A stretch of DNA of 64,000 nucleotides, from NCBI RefSeq assembly GCF_900142225.1, contig NZ_FRAD01000006.1:62001-126000 (forward strand), in the 5' to 3' direction. The first letter of the stretch is position 1. Each line of letters opens with the position of its first letter. The translations under genes were made by a program, and so were the position numbers. Positions 34,024 to 42,941 of the stretch are shown here, in pieces. The DNA comes from Hathewaya proteolytica DSM 3090. Lineage in GTDB: Bacteria > Bacillota > Clostridia > Clostridiales > Clostridiaceae. The notes under the pieces are model-generated. The model worked only from the letters and a program-made list of their open reading frames with translations, searched no databases and had not been told where the DNA came from.

Positions 34024-34554
34024 CTATTCTAAATCCGGTTCTATCAAACCGTAATGTCCGTCTTTTCTCTTATATACTACATTTACTTCTGAAGAATCTG
34101 CGTCCATGTATACAAAGAAGTTATGTCCTAATAATTCCATCTGCAACACTGCTTCTTCTGCCATCATAGGCTTCATTGCAAATCTCTTAGTTCTAACTAT
34201 TTTAGATTCCTCTTCTCCTTGAGACGAGTATTCTGGTATTGCTCCAAAATCCAGGAATTCTGAGTGAAGCTTTCTCTGTAGTTTCGTCTTCTGTTTTCTT
34301 ATCTGACGTTCAAGTTTATCGATAATCAAATCAATGGATTTGTACATATCATCGTTTGCTTCTTCTGATCTCAACATTCCACCACTAAATGGTATGGTAA
34401 CTTCTACTTTGTGTATTCCCTTTTGGACTTCCATGGCTACAGTAGCAGCAACTTCTTCTTTAAAATATTTGTCCAGTTTACACAATTTTTTATCAACTGC
34501 TTCTCTTAGGCCTTCAGTTATTTCGATATTTTTACCAACTAATTTTATTTTCAT
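34024..34554 (-). CDS. hpf: Long-form ribosome hibernation promoting factor
   Basis: A 176-residue protein with the N-terminal YfiA/HPF domain (KLVGKNIEITEGLREAVDKK, about 1-100), a linker, and the C-terminal dimerisation domain (about 120-176, EEAVLQMELLGHNFFVY...YGLIEP). Long HPF alone makes 100S ribosome dimers in stationary phase in Firmicutes. AGGAGGCAAG precedes the ATG. Own promoter (34608-34636) and terminator. Confidence 0.93.
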   Translation of the reverse strand: MKIKLVGKNIEITEGLREAVDKKLCKLDKYFKEEVAATVAMEVQKGIHKVEVTIPFSGGMLRSEEANDDMYKSIDLIIDKLERQIRKQKTKLQRKLHSEFLDFGAIPEYSSQGEEESKIVRTKRFAMKPMMAEEAVLQMELLGHNFFVYMDADSSEVNVVYKRKDGHYGLIEPDLE

Positions 34555-34607
34555 AATACTTGCCTCCTCTTTATTAAGAGTAATATTTGTATTAAATATT
34601 TAAATAT

Positions 34608-34636
34608 ATTATAATAGCAATTTAATATATAAACAA
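34608..34636 (-). promoter_or_regulatory. hpf promoter
   Basis: Minus strand -35 TTGTTT (complement of 34631-34636), 17-bp spacer, -10 TATAAT (complement of 34608-34613), about 55 bases before the hpf start. Confidence 0.55.
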
Positions 34637-34817
34637 GAGCAATTTTCTAAATTCATTTAATTTTAGGCATAATCACGTAAAGTTATGTTAAATTTACTCT
34701 GTTAATTGTATATTTGATGTTAAGTGCGGTAGATGCAAAGACTCACGCTATGTGATATAATATAATATTGTGGGGATGTGAATACTCAAGTTTTAGTATA
34801 GATGAATTTTTCTCTTT

Positions 34818-35498
34818 TTAAGAGGATTTTGCTATGGCTATAGCGATTACTTCTTTTGCTCCGCTGTCTAAAAGTGTATTGGCACAATTCCATAGAGTGG
34901 CTCCAGTGGTGATTACGTCATCCACTACAAGAATGGTTTTACCCTTTATCTCTTTTTCCCTGCCACAGAATTTAAAAGAACCCACCATGTTTTTATTTCT
35001 TTCAACAAAGTCTAGACCAATTTGATCTTTTGTTTCCTTTACTTTTGTCATCAGGCTTGAAAGCGGTTTTCTCAAATAACTGCATGTGTATTTTGCTAAT
35101 ACCTTACTTTGATTGTAGCCCCTTTTCTTTTTTCTCTTATTTGTGGACGGAACAAAGGTCACCATATCTACATGGATTTTTTCTTTTTCTATTTTCTTAT
35201 ACATTATTTCTCCAAAGTACTGTGCTACAATGAAGTCGCCTCTGTACTTCAAGTTTCCAATAAGATAGGATACTTCCTTGGAATACACTTCACAAATCAA
35301 ACATTTAAGTTTGAGATGGCTGAATTCCTCTTTTTTTACCTTTAAGGTGATGACGTCGTCTAAGTGGCGTATCTTTCTCTCACACCAGGAACACACCAGC
35401 CCTTGGCTGTTCATGTATTTATCGCAGACAATACACTTTTGCTCTCGAAAAAAAACCAGACTCTCTAGCTGATCCTTTACATAACTTAAGACGCCCAA
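34818..35498 (-). CDS. comF: ComF-like phosphoribosyltransferase-domain protein
   Basis: A 226-residue protein. The N-terminus has a zinc-type cysteine pair set (CIVCDKY, CSWCERKI) and the C-terminus the PRPP-binding loop ILVVDDVITTGATL (about 186-199). This is the ComFC/ComF layout; in competent bacteria ComFC helps DNA uptake or recombination. No comFA helicase neighbour is present. TTG start with GGAAGGG. Confidence 0.8.
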   Translation of the reverse strand: MGVLSYVKDQLESLVFFREQKCIVCDKYMNSQGLVCSWCERKIRHLDDVITLKVKKEEFSHLKLKCLICEVYSKEVSYLIGNLKYRGDFIVAQYFGEIMYKKIEKEKIHVDMVTFVPSTNKRKKKRGYNQSKVLAKYTCSYLRKPLSSLMTKVKETKDQIGLDFVERNKNMVGSFKFCGREKEIKGKTILVVDDVITTGATLWNCANTLLDSGAKEVIAIAIAKSS

Positions 35499-35593
35499 AA
35501 CTTTTCCCTTCCTTCAGAAAATATAGCTACTATTTAAGTTATATCCCTTTTGAAGAAATTTATTCACGCAAAATAATTTAACTTTTAACATTA

Positions 35594-38047
35594 TTATTTA
35601 AAATTCTTTTTTAGTATTCCTATGGCCTTGCCTATTATGCTTATTTGGTTTTCGTTTACTTGAATAGGCTCATAAGAAGGGTTTTCTGAAACTAATAAAA
35701 TGGAATTTCCCATTCTCATAAATTTTTTTAGTGTGGCATTGCCATCTAGGTTTACAGCCACCATATCCCCATTTTCGGCAGTGTTGCTTTGAGATATTAC
35801 AACGTAATCTCCGCTGTTTATATCTGCCCCAGTCATGCTATCACCCTTTACTTTTATCATAAACACCATTTCATTAATGTTGTACCAAGAAGAAGGCAAG
35901 AAAACTTCTCCCTCCACATTTTCATTTATATATATAGGTTGTCCAGCAGCTATATCGTTGAATATCTTCAGTGCCCTAAGTTCGCTAGGTTCAATCTCGC
36001 AATCTAGCCCACCATCATTTACGAAAACACTGCTGTATTCCATGGATTCCGTGGATATGATGAAGTGTTTTTTATGCTTTAAATCCACATATTTATAAGA
36101 TGTCAGGGAGTTTTGCATCATATCATTTGTAAATGGTGGTATATCGTCAATCAGTTGTAATTCATTATTTATTATTCTTATGCTAAATCCGTCTGTTACT
36201 ATACCATAAGAGCAATTTTTATCACAACTCATATATGATTTTAGCTGCCTAAGTCCATCTTCAACGCCGCTAGCAAGTTTTTTGCACTCTACAAAAATGT
36301 ATGGAACCCTACCAGATGATGTGTGCTTATTTACACATATATCCACGTACCCTTGGCTAGAAAAACAATTTACCTTGTATTCTAATTCCATGGATTCCAG
36401 AGGGAAATTATAGCTATTTACAAGCTGGGCAACTAACCATTGCCTTACTTTTTCTTCTGCACTGTACATATCATTTATCTTATCTTTAAACATATAGTCC
36501 TCTACGGATATGTTTCTAAAACACTTGAAATTGCATTTGCTATTCATCTTTAAATAATCTGGGTTTATGTCCCAAATAAATTTAGAGGGCTCCCCATTAG
36601 ATGTTATATACAACCTATCTGTAGCTCTGGTCATGCCAACGTACATTAGCTTTCTTTCCTTTGACTCATGGGCTTGTTCATCATCCATGGCACAAGCTTT
36701 CATAGGTATGACTTTATTATTAATGCAAATTGCAAATACCACTTTTGATTCTAACCCTTTTATGGAGTGAATGGTTTGAAATCTCACAGCGTTCTCTTTA
36801 AAGTCGATTTCCTTGTTGTTGGCAATAAGGTGAGTAGGAACATTGTTAGTCTTAAGGCAAGCTTCTGCTTCTAAAAGTATATTCTTGGTTCTAGCAATAA
36901 TAGTTATGTCATTGTAATTATAATTTTCGGCACATAGTGACTTTATCTCCTTGAATATATATTGCATTTCTTCACCCAAGGATGAAAATCCAGAGTAAAT
37001 AGGATACATACCTTGTTTATCCAAAAGGGACGGCTTTACAAAATCTTCATCATCTATTATGTCTCTATCTTGTTCAATGAGACTATATGCCGCTTGGGAG
37101 ATTTGCGTTGTGGTTCTGTAGTTTTTTGCCAGAACATTGCTCTTTCCCGTCATATCAAATCCAACACTGGCAAAACTTCTGCCTGAGCCTATCCAAGAAT
37201 TAGGGTAAATGCTTTGTGCGTTATCTGCCACAAAAAGCACGCTGGAATAATCATTTTCGTTGTAAAGATGACTTATAAACTCCAGTTGTATTCTGCTTAG
37301 GTCTTGGCTTTCATCCACTATTATATGGGTGTATTTTTGCTTTACCTCTGTTTTTATTTCGTCCAATGCCATCTGTGATATATCCTGAAAATCCACAAAT
37401 CCATCTTTGGCCATAAAGTCTTGATATCTCTGCATAACTGTGAATATTGCTTCTCTAACATCGGAGTTTTTCAATAATTTCTGCGGTCCATCATTATTTC
37501 TGCTGGTTCTTCCTTTTCTTTGACAGTTCTGATATTCTTCAATTTCTCTGTAGTTGCATGCTTTAATCCACTCGATTTCATCTACAAAAAAGCTCAAGTT
37601 GTTGCTACTTTGGAGAATTTTTACCTGAGGAAAGGATTTTTTCACCAGGTTAATGGAGTCTAAAATATATTTTTGTTTCAATTTATTGTCTGACAAAACA
37701 TTAAGATTTAACTTATTTTTCACAGTGAACCTTTTGTAATACTCGTATATCAAAGAATCTACAGTGCAAATTTTAACCTTATTTTTGTCCATGCCAAACA
37801 CAGTGCTATTTCCATCCTCCCACTGCTTTAGAGCCATATCGAAGAGATATTCGATGTACTTATTAAGGGTTTTGTTGTAAGTCAACATAAGCACCTTGTC
37901 ATTGTCTTGGCAGATATAATTTCCAAGAAGATATGGTATTCTATTTATAGCTACTGTGGTTTTTCCTGAGCCTGCTACACCCTTTATTAGTGAATGTCCT
38001 GCAGGTTTACCGTATATTAATTTCCTTTGTTCAACATTTAATTGCAT
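35594..38047 (-). CDS. UvrD-like helicase fused to PD-(D/E)XK-like and S24 (LexA-type) peptidase domains
   Basis: An 817-residue fusion. Residues about 1-495 form a UvrD/Rep-like SF1 helicase: Walker A GVAGSGKTT (23-31), Walker B VDESQD (Glu at 246), IHSIKGLE and the late motif YVGMTRATDRLYI. Residues about 530-640 resemble an HSDR_N-type nuclease: Asp569 in GYVDICV, then Glu587 and Lys589 in FVECKK. Residues about 690-817 are a LexA/UmuD-like S24 domain with Ser737 (KGDSM) and Lys774 (ATLKKF) as the catalytic dyad. No HTH is attached. ATG at 38047 has GGTGG upstream; a GTG at 38056 is the alternative. Promoter carries paired repeats. Predicted DNA-repair or defence role. Confidence 0.85.
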   Translation of the reverse strand: MQLNVEQRKLIYGKPAGHSLIKGVAGSGKTTVAINRIPYLLGNYICQDNDKVLMLTYNKTLNKYIEYLFDMALKQWEDGNSTVFGMDKNKVKICTVDSLIYEYYKRFTVKNKLNLNVLSDNKLKQKYILDSINLVKKSFPQVKILQSSNNLSFFVDEIEWIKACNYREIEEYQNCQRKGRTSRNNDGPQKLLKNSDVREAIFTVMQRYQDFMAKDGFVDFQDISQMALDEIKTEVKQKYTHIIVDESQDLSRIQLEFISHLYNENDYSSVLFVADNAQSIYPNSWIGSGRSFASVGFDMTGKSNVLAKNYRTTTQISQAAYSLIEQDRDIIDDEDFVKPSLLDKQGMYPIYSGFSSLGEEMQYIFKEIKSLCAENYNYNDITIIARTKNILLEAEACLKTNNVPTHLIANNKEIDFKENAVRFQTIHSIKGLESKVVFAICINNKVIPMKACAMDDEQAHESKERKLMYVGMTRATDRLYITSNGEPSKFIWDINPDYLKMNSKCNFKCFRNISVEDYMFKDKINDMYSAEEKVRQWLVAQLVNSYNFPLESMELEYKVNCFSSQGYVDICVNKHTSSGRVPYIFVECKKLASGVEDGLRQLKSYMSCDKNCSYGIVTDGFSIRIINNELQLIDDIPPFTNDMMQNSLTSYKYVDLKHKKHFIISTESMEYSSVFVNDGGLDCEIEPSELRALKIFNDIAAGQPIYINENVEGEVFLPSSWYNINEMVFMIKVKGDSMTGADINSGDYVVISQSNTAENGDMVAVNLDGNATLKKFMRMGNSILLVSENPSYEPIQVNENQISIIGKAIGILKKNFK

Positions 38048-38065
38048 GAAACCCACCCATTTCCT

Positions 38066-38109
38066 ATTATTATGAATACATTATAGCATTATTATTGATA
38101 CATTTTCAA
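38066..38109 (-). promoter_or_regulatory. Helicase-S24 promoter with 16-bp direct repeats
   Basis: Minus strand -35 TTGAAA (complement of 38104-38109), 18-bp spacer, -10 TATAAT (complement of 38080-38085). Two 16-bp direct repeats (ATTATTATGAATACAT at 38066 and ATTATTATTGATACAT at 38088; 14 of 16 identical, 22 bp apart) cover the promoter. Confidence 0.55.
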
Positions 38110-38121
38110 TTATTCTTAATA

Positions 38122-40335
38122 TTAATGTATATTCATAATGCTTCTTATTCTCCAACACAATGCCGAATACCTCTCAAAGGTCCTATCGTTTGATATCATG
38201 TAGCTAAGAGCCTTATCGCTGCCTACCATTACAAGCAATTTTTTTGCTCGAGTTACTCCTGTGTAGATAAGATTTTTGTTCATCAGCATAGGAGGGCCCA
38301 TGAACATAGGAATCACAACCACGGGAAATTCACTTCCTTGGCTTTTGTGAATGGTGATTGCATAGGCGAGAACCAATTCGTCCAAGTTTCCATTGTCGTA
38401 TTTTACAAGCTTATCTTCTTCAAACCTTACAACTAAGTTCTTCATAGAATCTATGTGGTCTACGTAACCTATGTCCCCATTGTATATTCCTTTTCCTGTG
38501 TTTCCATTGGTGTCGCTCCACTCTAAGGAGTAATTGTTTTTTATCTGCATTACTTTGTCTCCAACCCTAAAGTGTATATCCCCATAAATTTTTTCCATGG
38601 TGGGATTGTCATTGTGGTTTAATATTTCTTGCAATTTAATATTTAAGTTATCTACCCCCAAAGTACCTCTTTTGGTTGGCGATAGAACCTGAATATCCTT
38701 CAGTTTATCCCACTTTCCATTGAAACTAGGCAACCTATCACTGACCAGTTGCAGTAATGTGTTTAGAATTCTTTCTTGATCTTCTCCCTTTATGAAGTAA
38801 AAATCTCCTTCTTTTTTATTTAGTATAGGCATATCCCCTTCGTTTATTAAATGGGCATTTACCACAATCATACTTTCATTTCCCTGTCTGAAGATCTTTG
38901 TAAGCCTTACCACCTTAGCACACTGGCTTTCAATTAAATCCTTTAACACGTTTCCAGGGCCAACAGAAGGCAATTGATCCACATCCCCAACCATTATAAG
39001 CCTAGTGCCTGGGGACACTGCCTTTAAAAGATAATTCATAAGCATTATATCTATCATGGAGGCTTCGTCCACTATTATTACATCAAACTCCAAGGGATCG
39101 TCCTCATTTTTCATGAAAAACATTTTACCGCTGTCCTCTTCACCGTAACCAAGCTCTAATAATCGGTGAATGGTCTTTGCCTCTCGTGAGGTAGTCTCCT
39201 GCATCCTCTTTGCTGCCCGCCCTGTAGGAGCCGCCATGCCAACCTTAAAGCCCTTGTTTTCAAAAATATCCGCAATGCAATTTATTATGGTAGTCTTTCC
39301 CGTTCCAGGTCCCCCAGTAATTATCTCCATTCCACTGCTACAAGCACCCTTAATGGCTTCCTTTTGAGTTTTATCAAGCTTAATATTATTTTCCATCTCA
39401 TAATTCTTTATTTCTTTTTCAGCATCAATATTGAGTTTTGAGTAGTCATTTGCCATAATGGATATGATTTTTTTCGTCACGGACAACTCAGCGTAATAAT
39501 AAGGTATTGTAAAAACGCACTCTTGCTCATTGATGTTCTCTACCTTAATTCTGCCCTCCATAGTGGCTTTAAAAATATTCTCCTCTACCACCTGCTTGCT
39601 TACATTTAATTTTTTCATGGCATTTTCTATTAGTTTTTCCATGGGAATGTATGTGTTTCCCATGGCACAAAATTCATTCACCACATAGCTAATGCCCGTA
39701 GACACCCTAAATGGTGATTCCTTATCTATGCCAAGATTCAGTGCAATTTTATCCGCCGTTTTAAATCCCACTCCATCTATATCATCTACCAGCTTATATG
39801 GGTTATTTTTTATTATTTCAATGCCGTCAAGCCCATACATATTGTATACCTTCACGCATTGATTGGCTGTCATGCCATAAGGTTGAAGAAAGATCATCAC
39901 ATTTCGAACTTCTCTCTGTTTTGCATAGGATTCGTATATAAGCTTAATTTTTTTGCTGCCAATACCCTCTATTTCATTTAACCTATCCAGATTGTAGTCC
40001 AGTATATCCAAGGTTTCCTCCCCAAAGTGCTCCACAATCTTTTTTGCGGTAACAGGGCCTATACCGTTTATGATCCCTGAGGATAGATACTTTTCAATGC
40101 CTAGTAGCGTATCTGGCTTCAATTCCTCACAAGCTTCTACTTTAAGCTGTTTTCCAAACCTTTGATGGACAATCATCTTACCCGTAAGCTTCACTCGTTG
40201 TCCTTCAGATATATACGGTATAGTCCCCACAAAGGTTTCTATTTGGGAATTGTCTAGACGCAGTTTTGCAATGACATAACCATTCTCTTCATTTTTAAAT
40301 ATGATGCTCTCCACATTTCCTATTATCTCTTCCAT
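38122..40335 (-). CDS. recD2: RecD2-type ATP-dependent DNA helicase
   Basis: A 737-residue SF1B 5'-3' helicase, not part of a RecBC complex. The N-terminal region has helix-hairpin-helix repeats (SSGIINGIGPVTAKKIV, NEIEGIGSKKI), Walker A is GGPGTGKTT (341-349), Walker B VIIVDEASMI, and the final motif AITIHKSQGSEFPVV. It works in DNA repair and replication restart. The start at 40335 has AGGAGATG upstream; an in-frame extension to 40374 does not. Confidence 0.92.
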   Translation of the reverse strand: MEEIIGNVESIIFKNEENGYVIAKLRLDNSQIETFVGTIPYISEGQRVKLTGKMIVHQRFGKQLKVEACEELKPDTLLGIEKYLSSGIINGIGPVTAKKIVEHFGEETLDILDYNLDRLNEIEGIGSKKIKLIYESYAKQREVRNVMIFLQPYGMTANQCVKVYNMYGLDGIEIIKNNPYKLVDDIDGVGFKTADKIALNLGIDKESPFRVSTGISYVVNEFCAMGNTYIPMEKLIENAMKKLNVSKQVVEENIFKATMEGRIKVENINEQECVFTIPYYYAELSVTKKIISIMANDYSKLNIDAEKEIKNYEMENNIKLDKTQKEAIKGACSSGMEIITGGPGTGKTTIINCIADIFENKGFKVGMAAPTGRAAKRMQETTSREAKTIHRLLELGYGEEDSGKMFFMKNEDDPLEFDVIIVDEASMIDIMLMNYLLKAVSPGTRLIMVGDVDQLPSVGPGNVLKDLIESQCAKVVRLTKIFRQGNESMIVVNAHLINEGDMPILNKKEGDFYFIKGEDQERILNTLLQLVSDRLPSFNGKWDKLKDIQVLSPTKRGTLGVDNLNIKLQEILNHNDNPTMEKIYGDIHFRVGDKVMQIKNNYSLEWSDTNGNTGKGIYNGDIGYVDHIDSMKNLVVRFEEDKLVKYDNGNLDELVLAYAITIHKSQGSEFPVVVIPMFMGPPMLMNKNLIYTGVTRAKKLLVMVGSDKALSYMISNDRTFERYSALCWRIRSIMNIH

Positions 40336-40452
40336 AAATACATCTCCTAAAATATAAGCTCTTTTTTCTCTCACTTTTAAAACTTGTAGTATTTTGTATC
40401 ACCTTGTCTTTTTAAGTCTAATTGTGTATGTTATTGTATTTTATTGTCACAT

Positions 40453-40587
40453 AATGTCGATTTATTCTAATAAAAAATCCTACTTTTCTTAAAAACTTCA
40501 TGTATAATTAAATTTTCATTACGTTCAAGACAAAAATCATATCATTCACAACATAATCGACATTTTGCATATTCTGTATGTTATAAT
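40453..40587 (+). promoter_or_regulatory. Kinase promoter with two inverted Spo0A-box-like sites
   Basis: AATGTCGATT (40453-40462) and its exact reverse complement AATCGACATT (40555-40564) resemble 0A boxes (TGTCGAA). The second overlaps a -35-like TCGACA; a -10 TATAAT (40582-40587) follows after 19 bp and lies 35 bases before the TTG start. The region is shared with the divergent recD2 gene. Confidence 0.5.
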
Positions 40588-40622
40588 TTATTTGTCTAGT
40601 TTTTACATTAGGGGGAATAATT

Positions 40623-42866
40623 TTGAGCAATTTGTTTTCTATTAAAGATATAAAAAATGCACCTATAAACAATAGTAACGATTACAATTTTGTGTATCAA
40701 ATGTCAGAAGATATTCTAAAAAGCTCATCTGTAAACAGATTATTTTATTATATATGTAAATTTTTGAGTTGCAATTTAAATTGTAATACGAGCCAAGGAT
40801 ATATCTGTATAAACAACACTCTATACCTTGTAAGTGACTACAACTATGACATAAATCAGTTTAAGCTAATCGATTACATTCCTTGTAGTATTGTAAACAG
40901 CGAGTTACATATATGCAAAGATTATCTTATAAGAAATTTTAGAAAGTCTAAAGATGTTTTATACGGCGAGAACACCGTTCTTCAAAGGTACCGCTCCTTA
41001 AAAAATAAGACCTTTGTTCCACTGTATTGTGATGATTTCTTTTATGGTTTTATACTGATGAATGGCAAAATACCTTTTGCTCATAAAGATGATTTTACCA
41101 TCAATTCTCTTAAACTTCTTTATCTTCAGGCTTGTGTTACTTTAAAGCATCTGTGCAACGATGACGTTAATCTATATTTTAATCTACCTCTTAACATTTG
41201 TCATCCGTTTTTCATTACAAAGTTGGATGAACTGGAACGTTTTACTTGTCTTGTGTCCATAGACGGCACCATATTGAATTGTTCTACAGGCTGTATGGAT
41301 GTATTAAAGTTTAACACGTACAATTTAATTAATTCTTCAATATATAATTATATACATCCAGACTATAAAAGCAAATTTTCAACTATGTGCAAGGCTTTGT
41401 TAAGGGAAAAGAAAAGTTTTACGGTTGAAATCATGATGCATACAAAATACTATATATATATTCCTGTAAAGGCCACTTTAAAGTGTTCCTTTGATGAAGA
41501 CAATAATATAAATGGCATATTTGTAGTGGTATCAAAGCTAGATTATAGTGACGAGCAAATCCAAAGAGAGCTTGCCCCTCTTGACAGTGGGCGCATAGAT
41601 ACTAAGGCCAATGAGCTCTTTACCTCATCTACACAAGGGTTATTCATTCTTAAAGACTCAAATTTCGCTTACATAAATGACATCGGTATAAGCTATCTAT
41701 CATCAAAAAATATCATACGTTGGGAAAATAATAATTTCGACTCTTACTTTGAACTAATAACTGTAAATGACACCGATGAACCAAGTGAGTTTGTAAACTG
41801 CAACAACGACTGTCAGTTCCATAGCCTACAAAAACTTGTGGAATCGAAGTACGAAAACAATGTACAGAGATTTACCACAAAAGTAAAGCGTAAATCAGAT
41901 GGTTTCATACTAGACCTTACCTTTTATTTGTCGCCTTTATCCGAGACTATCATTGAGGGAACCATAGTTACTTTCATAAAATGCAATAATCTCAACAACA
42001 ATATTGATGAACTGAAAAAGAATATCGAAGAAACAAATAAGATGCTGAATTCAGCTCTTATGAGCGAAAAGATGAGATGTGATTTCTTTGCAAATCTTTC
42101 TCACGATCTTCGCACCCCTGTAAATGTAATATATTCTGCACTTCAACTTCTAGATGTAGAACTGCCAAAGTATATAAACAACTTGCAGAATACTCCTGTG
42201 ATTAAGCGCACAAAAACCATGCGTCAAAATTGTTATAGGCTAATAAAGCTTATAAACAATATAGTAGACAGTACGAAAATTGAAAGTGGATACCTTCATC
42301 TTTGTGTTGCCTACTATGATATAGTGTATTTAGTGGAAAACATCACAAATTCTATCACCGAATATACGGAAAACAAACATATTAATCTCATATTCGACAC
42401 TGATATAGAAGAAAAATCTACCTACTGTGACATAGAGAAAATTGAGAGAATAATGCTGAACCTATTGTCAAATGCCATTAAGTTCACACCAGAAAACGGT
42501 TCTATATTGGTGAATATGAGCGATAAAGGTTCTTATATGCTTATTTCAGTCCAGGACACTGGCATAGGTATACCGCCAAAGAAATTAAAATGTATCTTCG
42601 ACAGGTTTACACAAGTAGATTGCTGCAGAGCTGCTGAGAAACAAGGCAGTGGAATTGGACTTAACCTTGTAAAGTCTCTTGTAGAGATGCATAAGGGAGA
42701 AATATGGGTTGAGAGCTATGAAGGACAACACACCACATTCTATATAAAACTCCCTTATTGCAACAGTCCCCAAGCCCTAGGAGATAATGTTATTGTACAA
42801 AGTACTGTAATAGAAAAAGACAACACTCAAAGCATACAAATCGAATTGTCAGATCTTTATTTTTAA
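40623..42866 (+). CDS. Orphan sensor histidine kinase (PAS, HisKA, HATPase)
   Basis: A 747-residue cytoplasmic kinase without membrane segments. Residues about 20-180 are a GAF-like sensory region, 205-300 and 330-460 PAS-like, then a coiled stretch, the HisKA box FFANLSHDLRTPV with His494, and an HATPase with NLLSNAIKFTPENG, DTGIGIPP and GSGIGLNLVK. No response regulator is adjacent, as is typical of sporulation kinases that phosphorylate Spo0A. TTG start with AGGGGGAAT. A phosphotransfer target of Spo0A is inference, supported by 0A-like sites upstream. Confidence 0.85.
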   Translation: MSNLFSIKDIKNAPINNSNDYNFVYQMSEDILKSSSVNRLFYYICKFLSCNLNCNTSQGYICINNTLYLVSDYNYDINQFKLIDYIPCSIVNSELHICKDYLIRNFRKSKDVLYGENTVLQRYRSLKNKTFVPLYCDDFFYGFILMNGKIPFAHKDDFTINSLKLLYLQACVTLKHLCNDDVNLYFNLPLNICHPFFITKLDELERFTCLVSIDGTILNCSTGCMDVLKFNTYNLINSSIYNYIHPDYKSKFSTMCKALLREKKSFTVEIMMHTKYYIYIPVKATLKCSFDEDNNINGIFVVVSKLDYSDEQIQRELAPLDSGRIDTKANELFTSSTQGLFILKDSNFAYINDIGISYLSSKNIIRWENNNFDSYFELITVNDTDEPSEFVNCNNDCQFHSLQKLVESKYENNVQRFTTKVKRKSDGFILDLTFYLSPLSETIIEGTIVTFIKCNNLNNNIDELKKNIEETNKMLNSALMSEKMRCDFFANLSHDLRTPVNVIYSALQLLDVELPKYINNLQNTPVIKRTKTMRQNCYRLIKLINNIVDSTKIESGYLHLCVAYYDIVYLVENITNSITEYTENKHINLIFDTDIEEKSTYCDIEKIERIMLNLLSNAIKFTPENGSILVNMSDKGSYMLISVQDTGIGIPPKKLKCIFDRFTQVDCCRAAEKQGSGIGLNLVKSLVEMHKGEIWVESYEGQHTTFYIKLPYCNSPQALGDNVIVQSTVIEKDNTQSIQIELSDLYF

Positions 42867-42891
42867 TTCTAGAAAATTTAAAAAAATAAAT

Positions 42892-42937
42892 AAAACACGG
42901 TATTTGTGAATATTATCTCACACCTACCGTGTTTTTT
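42892..42937 (+). terminator. Bidirectional terminator between kinase and LCP genes
   Basis: AAAACACGGTA and TACCGTGTTTT form an 11-pair stem with A and T runs on the two sides, serving the converging kinase and LytR-CpsA-Psr genes. Confidence 0.8.
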
Positions 42938-42941
42938 AGTG

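Noticed and set aside
38048..38121. SOS box (GAACnnnnGTTC type) upstream of the helicase-S24 gene
   Set aside because: No such sequence found; only the AT-rich direct repeats are present.
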